This document shows positions 1 to 6,906 of a stretch of DNA of 22,926 bases, piece by piece (positions within the stretch are counted from its first letter, which is position 1; each line of letters starts with the position of its first letter). The DNA comes from a virus: positions 1 through 22,926 of IMG/VR virus record IMGVR_UViG_3300009181_000367; one strand, given 5' to 3'. Position numbers and translations under genes: made by a program. Under the pieces are notes generated by a model. It searched no databases. It was given only the letters and a program-made list of their open reading frames with translations, and was not told where the DNA came from.

Positions 1-1
1 A

Positions 2-595
2 ACTTCTTTTGACCCATATCCAAATGATCCAGTAAATACAGATCCAAGGCCAAGGGTAACGCTTTTAAATTCCCTTGTTGCTGGCCCAACAGGTATTACA
101 GTTGTTACGGATACAACTTGCGTGAATGGTGTTTTGTCGAATACATATGCAACTTTTTACCCTTCAGAAACAGTTCAAATTGCAGAAGACACACGGAAAA
201 GTTTTCTTACTTTAAATGATACTCCTGATTCATATTCTGGTGTTGCAAATTATTATGTAGCTGTTAATCCAACTGCAACAGCATTAAATTTTACATCTAC
301 TACACCTTCATCAGTTAATATCCCTTCAATGTCTTTTATTAATCTTAAAGATTGTCCTCAATCTTATTCTGGTTCTGCTAACAAAGTTGTTACATCAACA
401 GGAAGCGGATTAGTATTTAATAATATAACATTTGCATATCCTAATTCTGGTTCTTCAATCGTATCAAATCAACAAGTATTAGGCCAAGGAATGAGTTTAA
501 AGCTTAAAAATGATCAAGAATCTCCCGGTGCAAATAAATATTATGGAACTAATTCAGTGGGTGTTAAAGGTTGGTATGACTTACCAGAGGTTTAA
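2..595 (+). CDS. Tail fibre / virion structural protein, 3' part only
   Basis: The reading frame is open from the first bases of the window, so the true start lies outside it; the GTG at 122 is merely the first start-like codon. Two related segments are visible: one with F-L-T-L-N-D-T-P-D-S-Y-S-G (around 200-300) and one with F-I-N-L-K-D-C-P-Q-S-Y-S-G (around 335-430), each followed by a beta-rich stretch ending in a hydrophobic strand. This 'L-x-D-x-P-x-S-Y-S-G ... G-L-x-F' unit is a recurrent beta-repeat of phage tail fibre and appendage proteins. The C-terminus (Y-Y-G-T-N-S-V-G-V-K-G-W-Y-D-L-P) also matches the usual end of such proteins. It ends 2 nt before the next structural gene, whose ribosome binding site (AGAGG) overlaps this stop region, so the two are probably co-translated. 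The family is inferred from the repeats; the exact virion part is unknown. Confidence 0.7.
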   Translation, partial: TSFDPYPNDPVNTDPRPRVTLLNSLVAGPTGITVVTDTTCVNGVLSNTYATFYPSETVQIAEDTRKSFLTLNDTPDSYSGVANYYVAVNPTATALNFTSTTPSSVNIPSMSFINLKDCPQSYSGSANKVVTSTGSGLVFNNITFAYPNSGSSIVSNQQVLGQGMSLKLKNDQESPGANKYYGTNSVGVKGWYDLPEV

Positions 596-597
596 AA

Positions 598-3500
598 ATG
601 GCATATAGACCAACAAACGATACTAAAGAAAATGTAATTCATCGAAACACAATCTTTGATGGTCAAGGAATGGTATCTTGTTGCACTTGTGGATATTGCA
701 TTAAAAAAACTGAAGATGCAACTTTAGAATTAACTAATTTTAAAGCAGCACCCCCAATTATAAATGAACAATCTATTGGAAGTGGGGTTTTAGAATTTTC
801 TGATTATATGATTCCAACAGGTAGTTTTGGGGGTTATGTTTTATCAAGTAATAATGATTATCTAGATTACGGTACTAATAGCAATTATAATAACAAATCA
901 GAATTTTCAGATAGATTAGTTTATTATCCTTTTTTAAATTGCAAGGGTAATTTATCTGTTCCTCTTTACAACTATGGATGGCCAACAATAATTGATGAAA
1001 ATGGTTTTGTTGAAAAAACCGTAAAAACATATCAAGTTGAAGTAGAACCATATCGAACACCAATATTACTATACAATTATATTTTTGAGGAATATTACAA
1101 ACAAAATTCACCTACTAAAAATACATTTGGGGGAAGTTCTTATTTGTATGAAGTTTATTATGTAGTAAATGATAATCCTATTACATATAGATATACTGGA
1201 TCTCTTTCAAATTATTTCAATTTCATTAAAAATAACGATTATAGTTTAGGTGGTTTTAGAAAAAATGGAACTTGTGAAAATAATATTATTCAAGTAATGC
1301 AACCATCTTATTTTTTAGATGTTTCTTCATATCAATTTTCTTATCAATATCCAAATTACACTTTTTTTAGTTCTGTAGAAACTATATATCCCGGGCCAAA
1401 TCAAAGCCAAAATCCTATTATTTCAGATTTGCCAAAATTGTGGGCGTACAATCCTTATATAAATAAAATGTCAGTTCCTTATAAAAATGGATATGTTTTA
1501 AAAAGTTTTGAAATAAATAAAAATGGAGTGTTTTTAGGAGAATTATCTTTAATTTCTATTAACCCTGTTATAAGATCACAAGCAACTTACATATATCAAG
1601 TACCACCTAACGGTGGCCCTCCAGTTTATTACAGAACGGAATTTTTAACTCTTGATCAGTATGATTCAATTGGTTCTGCCATAATTGCTAATCGCCCTTC
1701 AACATTTGATTCTAATCAAAATATAATTGAAAATTTTGTTAATGGATCATTTGCAGATTTATATGTTAAAGATGATTATTGGATTAACCAAATAAATAAA
1801 GTTGAAGTTATTTCATTTGGATATAACAAAGTTCCCATTAACAACCCATTAATTCCATTTGCATATTTTATAGATCAACCATATGTTCCATTAAAATATA
1901 CAGCATCTAAAACAGATAGAACCCAAATCACATCTACTACTGATGCTACTGGAAGAACAACATTAACAATAAGAAATATTTTATGGAGTGGTAAAATACT
2001 TCTTGAAAATACTTACAATAACAATCAAGGTGTAAATATTGGTAGGCTTGCAAATGGAAAAGCAATACCATCTTCATATAAAGCTGTTTTAAAAGGAGGG
2101 TTTGAATCTGATGCAATAATATCTTTTCAAAGTGTTCCATTGTGTAAACCAGCAAGCATACCAGATAGGTTAAGAAAAGTTAGTAAGTTAAAAGTTAATT
2201 TTGAGAATTATAAAAAAATACCTCAATTTGATATGTTTAATTATAATGCTTTTTTAGATGACTTTTCTAAAACTCCCGGTATTATTGATATTGTTAATCC
2301 TTTTTCACTTTCATTTCCAAATGCTTATAGTATTACTGGTTATATAGGATATAGTATTTTTACTTGGGGAAGTTATACACAGGTTTACACAGGGTATTTT
2401 CCTACTTATTCGCCTTTGATCGCTATAGAATTAAATAACTATGAATTTTATCCCCCAAACATAAATCAATCTAATGAGTTTATAGTTGTAAATAAATTTT
2501 CTAGTACATCAAGTGCCTACGAATTTAGTATTATTCCAAAAGATTTTGTTCCAATAGATCCTCCTGTTCTTACTGATTATGTTGCAAAAGCTGGAAGGGT
2601 TTACCCTGATTTTGGTGTTCCAGATAGATTCAAAAGTTGTTTATTAATTAATGGTGATTCTGATGTTTGGAAAACAGGAAATGAAGTTCAATTTGTTGGA
2701 TTAGATTATTTGGTTACTAATGGTGGTTCTGGATATACATCTTTGCCTCTTGTAACTGTTTCCGATGGTGGTGGAACAGGGGCAACAGCATATGCAAGTA
2801 TTAGTAATGGTAAAGTTACATCTGTAAAAGTTGGAAGCAAAGGTAAAGACTATACATCAAATAAAACTGTTGTTATTTCTGGCGGTGGTGGTACAGGTGC
2901 AACCGCTGTTGATATAACTTTTACTCCGTTTTATTCTATTTACATGGAAGAAATTAAAGATGAAAAACAGACTGCTGGACAATCATTAATTAGAATTGCA
3001 AGAACTTTACAAGATGCCAATAACGGTGTTTACATTCCTAATGTTGGATTAGAAACATTATACAAGGATAGAAGTTTATCAGTTAAATTTCTTTACGGTT
3101 GGAAGGATGTATCAAAAGAAAACTTACCTAGATATGAAAATGTTAATTTAAATGATCCTATTCCAACTAATGTTAATGCAGATATTTTAGGTGCAAGCTA
3201 CTCAAAAAGTAAAGAATGGGTAAATAATTTTAATGGAACTTTTAATTTTAAGTTTTCAAACATCTCATATTATTCTAGTGGTTTTTCTTATGAAGGATTA
3301 GATATATCTTTTAAAGCTACTAATGGTGGGGCTATTTATAATTACGATTATATTTATTTTGATCATTACTATGGTTATGATTCTTTTTATTTTAGTGTAA
3401 AACCTGATTTTGAAGTAATTAGTTTAAGCCCATTAAAAATCAAATATAAAAGCGTAAGATTTGATGCAGAAGCAGGTGGTTATAATAGAGCAAATAATTT

Positions 3501-3906
3501 TGGTGCATATAATCCTGCTTATAAGGTTTTCAATGAAGTTCCAGTTATAAATATAAATGTACAATTTCCATTTTTTACAGATGTTACAAATTTAACAGCA
3601 ATATCAGTTCCCGGTTTTCAATGTGATATCGTAATGGAAGAAGTAGTTGATGAATTCATTCAAGAAGCATTGCCAGTAGAGTTTAATCAAATATTAGAGA
3701 ATGTTGAATACATTCAAACATCAAACTTGATGAATTTAAGAACTCCAATGCAGATGATTAATCCAGAGCAATGTGAACACATTGGAAAAGTAATCGACAG
3801 AAAAAATTGCAACTGCCCTAAAAAGTGGGTTCGCTTATGTGATGTTCATGGGAAAACGGACTGGAAGAAATGTATGCAATGCAAAGATTTTAAAGTGTCC
3901 GAATGA
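598..3906 (+). CDS. Large tail/structural protein with Gly-rich beta repeats and Cys/His-rich C-terminus
   Basis: This 1102-residue protein is rich in Tyr, Asn, Ser and Phe, as is usual for beta-structured phage appendages. Around residues 702-775 two copies of a G-G-S-G-Y-T / G-G-G-T-G-A-T-A motif occur, a repeat familiar from tail fibres and large adhesin-like phage proteins. The N-terminus has a cysteine cluster (C28, C29, C31, C34). The last 45 residues hold C1059, H1061, C1071, C1073, C1081, H1084, C1092 and C1095, arranged as C-x-H ... C-x-C ... C-x2-H ... C-x2-C. This looks like one or two zinc sites and resembles Cys-rich tails I recall from environmental phage and planctomycete proteins (recollection, not searched). 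No membrane segment or catalytic motif is obvious. It follows the partial tail gene by 2 nt. A role in the tail tip or host attachment is an inference. Confidence 0.7.
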   Translation: MAYRPTNDTKENVIHRNTIFDGQGMVSCCTCGYCIKKTEDATLELTNFKAAPPIINEQSIGSGVLEFSDYMIPTGSFGGYVLSSNNDYLDYGTNSNYNNKSEFSDRLVYYPFLNCKGNLSVPLYNYGWPTIIDENGFVEKTVKTYQVEVEPYRTPILLYNYIFEEYYKQNSPTKNTFGGSSYLYEVYYVVNDNPITYRYTGSLSNYFNFIKNNDYSLGGFRKNGTCENNIIQVMQPSYFLDVSSYQFSYQYPNYTFFSSVETIYPGPNQSQNPIISDLPKLWAYNPYINKMSVPYKNGYVLKSFEINKNGVFLGELSLISINPVIRSQATYIYQVPPNGGPPVYYRTEFLTLDQYDSIGSAIIANRPSTFDSNQNIIENFVNGSFADLYVKDDYWINQINKVEVISFGYNKVPINNPLIPFAYFIDQPYVPLKYTASKTDRTQITSTTDATGRTTLTIRNILWSGKILLENTYNNNQGVNIGRLANGKAIPSSYKAVLKGGFESDAIISFQSVPLCKPASIPDRLRKVSKLKVNFENYKKIPQFDMFNYNAFLDDFSKTPGIIDIVNPFSLSFPNAYSITGYIGYSIFTWGSYTQVYTGYFPTYSPLIAIELNNYEFYPPNINQSNEFIVVNKFSSTSSAYEFSIIPKDFVPIDPPVLTDYVAKAGRVYPDFGVPDRFKSCLLINGDSDVWKTGNEVQFVGLDYLVTNGGSGYTSLPLVTVSDGGGTGATAYASISNGKVTSVKVGSKGKDYTSNKTVVISGGGGTGATAVDITFTPFYSIYMEEIKDEKQTAGQSLIRIARTLQDANNGVYIPNVGLETLYKDRSLSVKFLYGWKDVSKENLPRYENVNLNDPIPTNVNADILGASYSKSKEWVNNFNGTFNFKFSNISYYSSGFSYEGLDISFKATNGGAIYNYDYIYFDHYYGYDSFYFSVKPDFEVISLSPLKIKYKSVRFDAEAGGYNRANNFGAYNPAYKVFNEVPVININVQFPFFTDVTNLTAISVPGFQCDIVMEEVVDEFIQEALPVEFNQILENVEYIQTSNLMNLRTPMQMINPEQCEHIGKVIDRKNCNCPKKWVRLCDVHGKTDWKKCMQCKDFKVSE

Positions 3907-3909
3907 AAC

Positions 3910-3943
3910 TTCCCCCTCTGATGCAATTCTACTACGAGGGGAA
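3910..3943. repeat. Inverted repeat between convergent genes, possible weak terminator
   Basis: TTCCCC(C)TC at 3910-3918 pairs with GAGGGGAA at 3936-3943, with one bulged C and a 17-nt loop. It lies just after the stop of the long structural gene and before the end of the opposing minus-strand gene. No clear T-run follows on either strand, so the terminator role is only suggested by position. Confidence 0.35.
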
Positions 3944-4002
3944 ATTCGTCTCAGGAAATTGCTAAAACAAGCCCTAGAATTATTCAGACAATATTTATTG
4001 TA

Positions 4003-4314
4003 TCAACCTTGTTTCTTTTCATCTTCTTCAATTATTCTATTATGCAAAACAATTCCGCCAGGTCTCATGGATTTCATTAATCCATCTGTAGGTGAGCCCA
4101 TGATCACTTCAATTTCGTGCTTGTCGTCATGTCTGTAGTCTAGTGTAGTTTGCATCTTTAATGCTTCTAATAGCATTTTAGCAGCTTTTACATTACCTTG
4201 TCTTGTTTTCCTTGTAAGCATATCAACAATTATTTGCATATGCCCTTTAGTAATACACATTGCATATTCACGCTTGAGATCAGCAATATGTCTGTAGTAT
4301 GGGTTTAAATACAT
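4003..4314 (-). CDS. Hypothetical phage protein, 103 aa
   Basis: A soluble, mixed-charge protein with no signal peptide or membrane segment. The segment around residues 35-52 (T-R-Q-G-N-V-K-A-A-K-M-L-L-E-A-L) is a predicted amphipathic helix of the type seen in small DNA-packaging or adaptor proteins, but this is too short to assign a family. The C-terminus is charged (I-I-E-E-D-E-K-K). The start is supported by an AAGGA ribosome binding site about 11 nt upstream. It follows the 179-residue gene by 2 nt, so the two form a two-gene minus-strand operon set between plus-strand structural and terminase genes. I do not recognise it; a virion or packaging role would be guessed from location only. 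Confidence 0.6.
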   Translation of the reverse strand: MYLNPYYRHIADLKREYAMCITKGHMQIIVDMLTRKTRQGNVKAAKMLLEALKMQTTLDYRHDDKHEIEVIMGSPTDGLMKSMRPGGIVLHNRIIEEDEKKQG

Positions 4315-4316
4315 GA

Positions 4317-4856
4317 TTATTTTTTCCTTGTACCTCTGACTGATTTCATTCGTATTTTTGTAGGAATGTAATTGAATCCTGATTTCTTTAATTGTCCCTT
4401 CCTTAATTGCTTATTCCCTATTCTTCCTGTTGAAGTTGTTTTACTTCTTCTTTTTATTTTTGATTTACCATGATTTTTTCTTGATACGATTGAATAATCT
4501 TTTAAAGCTGGTGTTCCTACACCGTACCAATAAATCTTTCCTCCCCTAGCCTTCTTGTCGATCCATGTAACGAAAACCTTCTGTCCTACTCTTGGATAGA
4601 TATAAGCTACGGATCCTGTTTTAACCCTCATTACAACCGATCCTGATTGGCTATTCTCAATTGGAAAATATTCTAAAGCTGACATCCATCTTGAATTGAT
4701 TTTCTTAGGTATTCCAACATATTCTTTACCTAACTTAACAATCTTGTTGGGATTACCAAGTCCGCCTTTTGAAAAAACATCGGACCTTCTACGAATCAAG
4801 CTTTTGGCTTTGATTAGGTTTTTTAACTTTTCTATCGTAGAATATAAATCAGCCAT
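4317..4856 (-). CDS. Basic small protein, possible KTSC-like domain
   Basis: This 179-residue protein is strongly basic, with a Lys/Arg-rich C-terminal third. Residues about 58-112 read S-A-L-E-Y-F-P ... V-V-M-R-V-K-T-G-S-V-A-Y-I-Y-P-R-V ... F-V-T-W ... G-G-K-I-Y-W-Y. This follows the general pattern of the KTSC domain (short beta strands, then G-x-x-Y-x-Y-x-x-V), a small fold common in phage proteins of unknown role. The match is by eye and tentative. The basic tail suggests nucleic-acid or capsid contact. The start has a GGGGAT ribosome binding site about 11 nt upstream. It is transcribed away from the terminase operon across a 70-bp divergent gap. Confidence 0.55.
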   Translation of the reverse strand: MADLYSTIEKLKNLIKAKSLIRRRSDVFSKGGLGNPNKIVKLGKEYVGIPKKINSRWMSALEYFPIENSQSGSVVMRVKTGSVAYIYPRVGQKVFVTWIDKKARGGKIYWYGVGTPALKDYSIVSRKNHGKSKIKRRSKTTSTGRIGNKQLRKGQLKKSGFNYIPTKIRMKSVRGTRKK

Positions 4857-4926
4857 ATTTACAATATCCCCATAAATGTTAAAATAATTATTGTTAATAA
4901 TAACATCATTTTAAAGGTAAGTAAAT
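4857..4926. promoter_or_regulatory. Divergent intergenic region with AT-rich inverted repeat
   Basis: This 70-bp gap separates the starts of divergent genes and must carry promoters both ways unless they are read from further off. It holds ATTATT-GTT-AATAAT at 4887-4901, a perfect dyad that could be an operator. No convincing -35/-10 pair can be picked. AAAGGTAAG at 4913-4921 is the ribosome binding site for the rightward gene. Confidence 0.35.
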
Positions 4927-5115
4927 ATGTTAGAAAAAGCAGGTGCAGATTGGATGGTTGAAGCTATTGCAGCTTTTGAACAAAAAGATCATCCTAAGAG
5001 TGTAGCAGCAAGTTTGATCTATATTTCCGAAACTTTGGAAATGATGAGAATGCTTCTTGATCCTGAAACTCCAGAAGGAGTAGAATTTCCTGGCGGCAAG
5101 GAATTTCCATCATGA
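4927..5115 (+). CDS. Small hypothetical protein upstream of TerS, 62 aa
   Basis: A short acidic protein with two predicted helices (D-W-M-V-E-A-I-A-A-F and S-V-A-A-S-L-I-Y-I-S-E-T-L-E-M-M-R-M-L-L) and a Pro/Gly-rich end. AAAGG lies a suitable distance upstream. Its stop overlaps the start of the TerS gene in an ATGA arrangement, which implies translational coupling and a shared role with DNA packaging or head assembly. No family recognised. Confidence 0.6.
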   Translation: MLEKAGADWMVEAIAAFEQKDHPKSVAASLIYISETLEMMRMLLDPETPEGVEFPGGKEFPS

Positions 5116-5570
5116 TTGAATCAGATACATTTTATGAGATGTTAGAAAATATCCAACACGGCGTTGATATCAAATTAGCTATGAAGGCTTTTGGAGTTTC
5201 TAAAAATGATTTAGAACGCTGGCACAAGGTTGAATGTATTAAAGCAAAAGCACAAGCAACCATTGCAATGCAAAAGGTAATTAATGAACATGGTGCAGAA
5301 GATTGGCGGGCAATGCAATGGATAATTGAAAGAAACAACAAGGCAAAAGAAAATGAGCAAAACATCGAAATCGCAATTAACAAACAGATTGCTAAAGAAT
5401 TGGCAAAAGGTATTATTGAATCCGGATTTACAGGATCAGTTGGAACAAATAAAGAATCTGAAGGAATTACGGGAAGCAAATCGGAAGGTTATTCAGATCC
5501 CCAAGAACCCTCGGGCGTATTGCGACTACCTGAAAATAAAACTAACAAATCAACAGATGGAAATTTTTGA
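5112..5570 (+). CDS. terS: Terminase small subunit-like protein (TerS)
   Basis: Residues about 17-38 (V-D-I-K-L-A-M-K-A-F-G-V-S-K-N-D-L-E-R-W-H) form a helix-turn-helix as in small terminase DNA-binding domains. Residues about 62-76 contain D-W-R-A-M-Q-W-I-I-E-R-N, close to the G-D-W-R-A-A-x-W-L-L-E-R signature of many TerS proteins. In the family, TerS recognises the packaging site and hands the DNA to TerL. The gene is coupled to its upstream neighbour by ATGA and sits directly before TerL. The last ~60 residues are Ser/Gly/Asn-rich and overlap the TerL frame; this tail may be a by-product of the overlap rather than a folded region. Confidence 0.7.
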   Translation: MIESDTFYEMLENIQHGVDIKLAMKAFGVSKNDLERWHKVECIKAKAQATIAMQKVINEHGAEDWRAMQWIIERNNKAKENEQNIEIAINKQIAKELAKGIIESGFTGSVGTNKESEGITGSKSEGYSDPQEPSGVLRLPENKTNKSTDGNF

Positions 5571-6906
5571 AGCTGTTGCGAATGGTGCAAGAAAAGTTTT
5601 AGTAAGGTCGGCTCATAATCAAGGAAAAACATTTCTTTGTGCTGTTATTGCTTCTTGGTTTCATGATCATTTTACCCCTTCAGAAGTTCTTATATCCGCT
5701 CCAGTATCCCAACAAATTCGCGATGGTGTTTTTAAAGAACTTCGTAGGGTTCGCTTAGGTGATCCAAATTGGATGCCCAAAGCAAATCGTTTAGAGAAAT
5801 CACCTTCACATTATATTCAAGGTCTAACAGCACAAAAAGCAGACGCGTTTCAAGGTAGGCATTCAGTCGGTGGTTTGTGTATTTTATTTGATGAAGCTTC
5901 AGGTATTGAACCTGTGTTCTGGGAACGAGCCGAATCAATGTTATCAGCTTCCAAAGAAAATTGTCTATGGTTTTGTATTTTTAATCCTTATGATTCATCT
6001 TCGCCAGCATATTTTGCAGAACAAAATTCTGAATGGAGTGTATTTCATTTGTCAGCACTTGATCATCCAAATATCGTTTATAAAGAAGATTTAATAGCTG
6101 GAGCAATTAACTATGAGTATGTAGCGAATCGCTTAAAAAACGAGTGCAGGTCGGCTATGGATGGCGAAGAAGGAGAACCTGGATATTTTGAATTTGAAGG
6201 TAAAGGTTATCATGTAGAAGATCCATTGTTTGACATTCAGGTTCTTGGAAGATACCCAACCAAGGCGATTAATTCAGTTTGGTCCGCGCTGTGCTTAAAG
6301 CAATTACTTGATCCAATTGAAATGAATGAAAACTGGTCGATACAAATTGGTGCAGATCCTGCCCGCTTTGGTGATGATCGTTCTTGTTTAGTGGTACGAA
6401 AAGGAAGCTGCATTCTTGAAATGAAAGAATACAGGGGCATATCGACAAAAGAATTTGCAGACAGAATAAAAGATTTCTGCAACAAATATGCAAGCAAAAA
6501 TCAGTCTGAATTTAAAATTCCAGTGCTTATTGATGAAGGTGGCGTAGGTGGTGGTGTTGTTGATAATCGTGGTCAATATCTTTTCTATGGGATTAATTCT
6601 TCATCAGAAGCTGTACGCTGGCGTGAGTTTCCGAACACCCGATCTTCACTATGGTTTGAAGCTTCAGAACTTGCAATTGAAGGAAAGATTTCTATTGCAA
6701 GACTTCCTATAAACGAACGAGAAAAGATTTGTGAAGAACTTAGGACACCTATTTATGTAGTAGATTCTATTGGCAGAAGGGTTGTAGAATCTAAAGAAGT
6801 CATGAAAAGAAGGTTAAAGCATTCTCCTGATATTGCAGATGCCTTTAACCTTTCATTAATGGCAATTCCTAAAGTAGGTATAGAAAAGATCATTGGGCAT
6901 TTGTAA
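5353..6906 (+). CDS. terL: Terminase large subunit (TerL), ATPase and nuclease
   Basis: The DNA-packaging motor. Counting from the ATG at 5353 (517 aa), the Walker A is S-A-H-N-Q-G-K-T (86-93) and the Walker B is L-C-I-L-F-D-E (175-181). The C-terminal RNase H-fold nuclease shows G-A-D-P-A-R-F-G-D-D (D335), V-L-I-D-E-G (D394) and H-S-P-D-I-A-D-A (D493/D496). Length is normal for TerL. I chose ATG 5353 because AAGG lies 9 nt upstream; the frame also opens with a TTG at 5326, and a TTG start near 5441 would fit. The N-P-R-A-Y-C-D-Y segment before Walker A is typical, so the start must lie before about 5506. The gene overlaps TerS by about 218 nt in another frame. Its 3' end overlaps the convergent replication gene by 17 nt. 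Confidence 0.93.
   Translation: MSKTSKSQLTNRLLKNWQKVLLNPDLQDQLEQIKNLKELREANRKVIQIPKNPRAYCDYLKIKLTNQQMEIFEAVANGARKVLVRSAHNQGKTFLCAVIASWFHDHFTPSEVLISAPVSQQIRDGVFKELRRVRLGDPNWMPKANRLEKSPSHYIQGLTAQKADAFQGRHSVGGLCILFDEASGIEPVFWERAESMLSASKENCLWFCIFNPYDSSSPAYFAEQNSEWSVFHLSALDHPNIVYKEDLIAGAINYEYVANRLKNECRSAMDGEEGEPGYFEFEGKGYHVEDPLFDIQVLGRYPTKAINSVWSALCLKQLLDPIEMNENWSIQIGADPARFGDDRSCLVVRKGSCILEMKEYRGISTKEFADRIKDFCNKYASKNQSEFKIPVLIDEGGVGGGVVDNRGQYLFYGINSSSEAVRWREFPNTRSSLWFEASELAIEGKISIARLPINEREKICEELRTPIYVVDSIGRRVVESKEVMKRRLKHSPDIADAFNLSLMAIPKVGIEKIIGHL

Noticed and set aside
3903-3965. A 20-codon frame beginning in an ATGA overlap with the end of the large structural gene
   Set aside because: It has no ribosome binding site of its own, no family resemblance, and covers the inverted repeat; it is more likely a remnant or chance.
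3839-4138. A 99-aa plus-strand frame over the end of the structural gene
   Set aside because: It lies out of frame over the Cys-rich coding end and antisense to the 103-aa gene; no ribosome binding site and poor codon choice.
5326-5352. TTG at 5326 as the start of TerL
   Set aside because: No Shine-Dalgarno sequence; the ATG at 5353 has AAGG at 9 nt. The start remains uncertain but this TTG is the least likely option.
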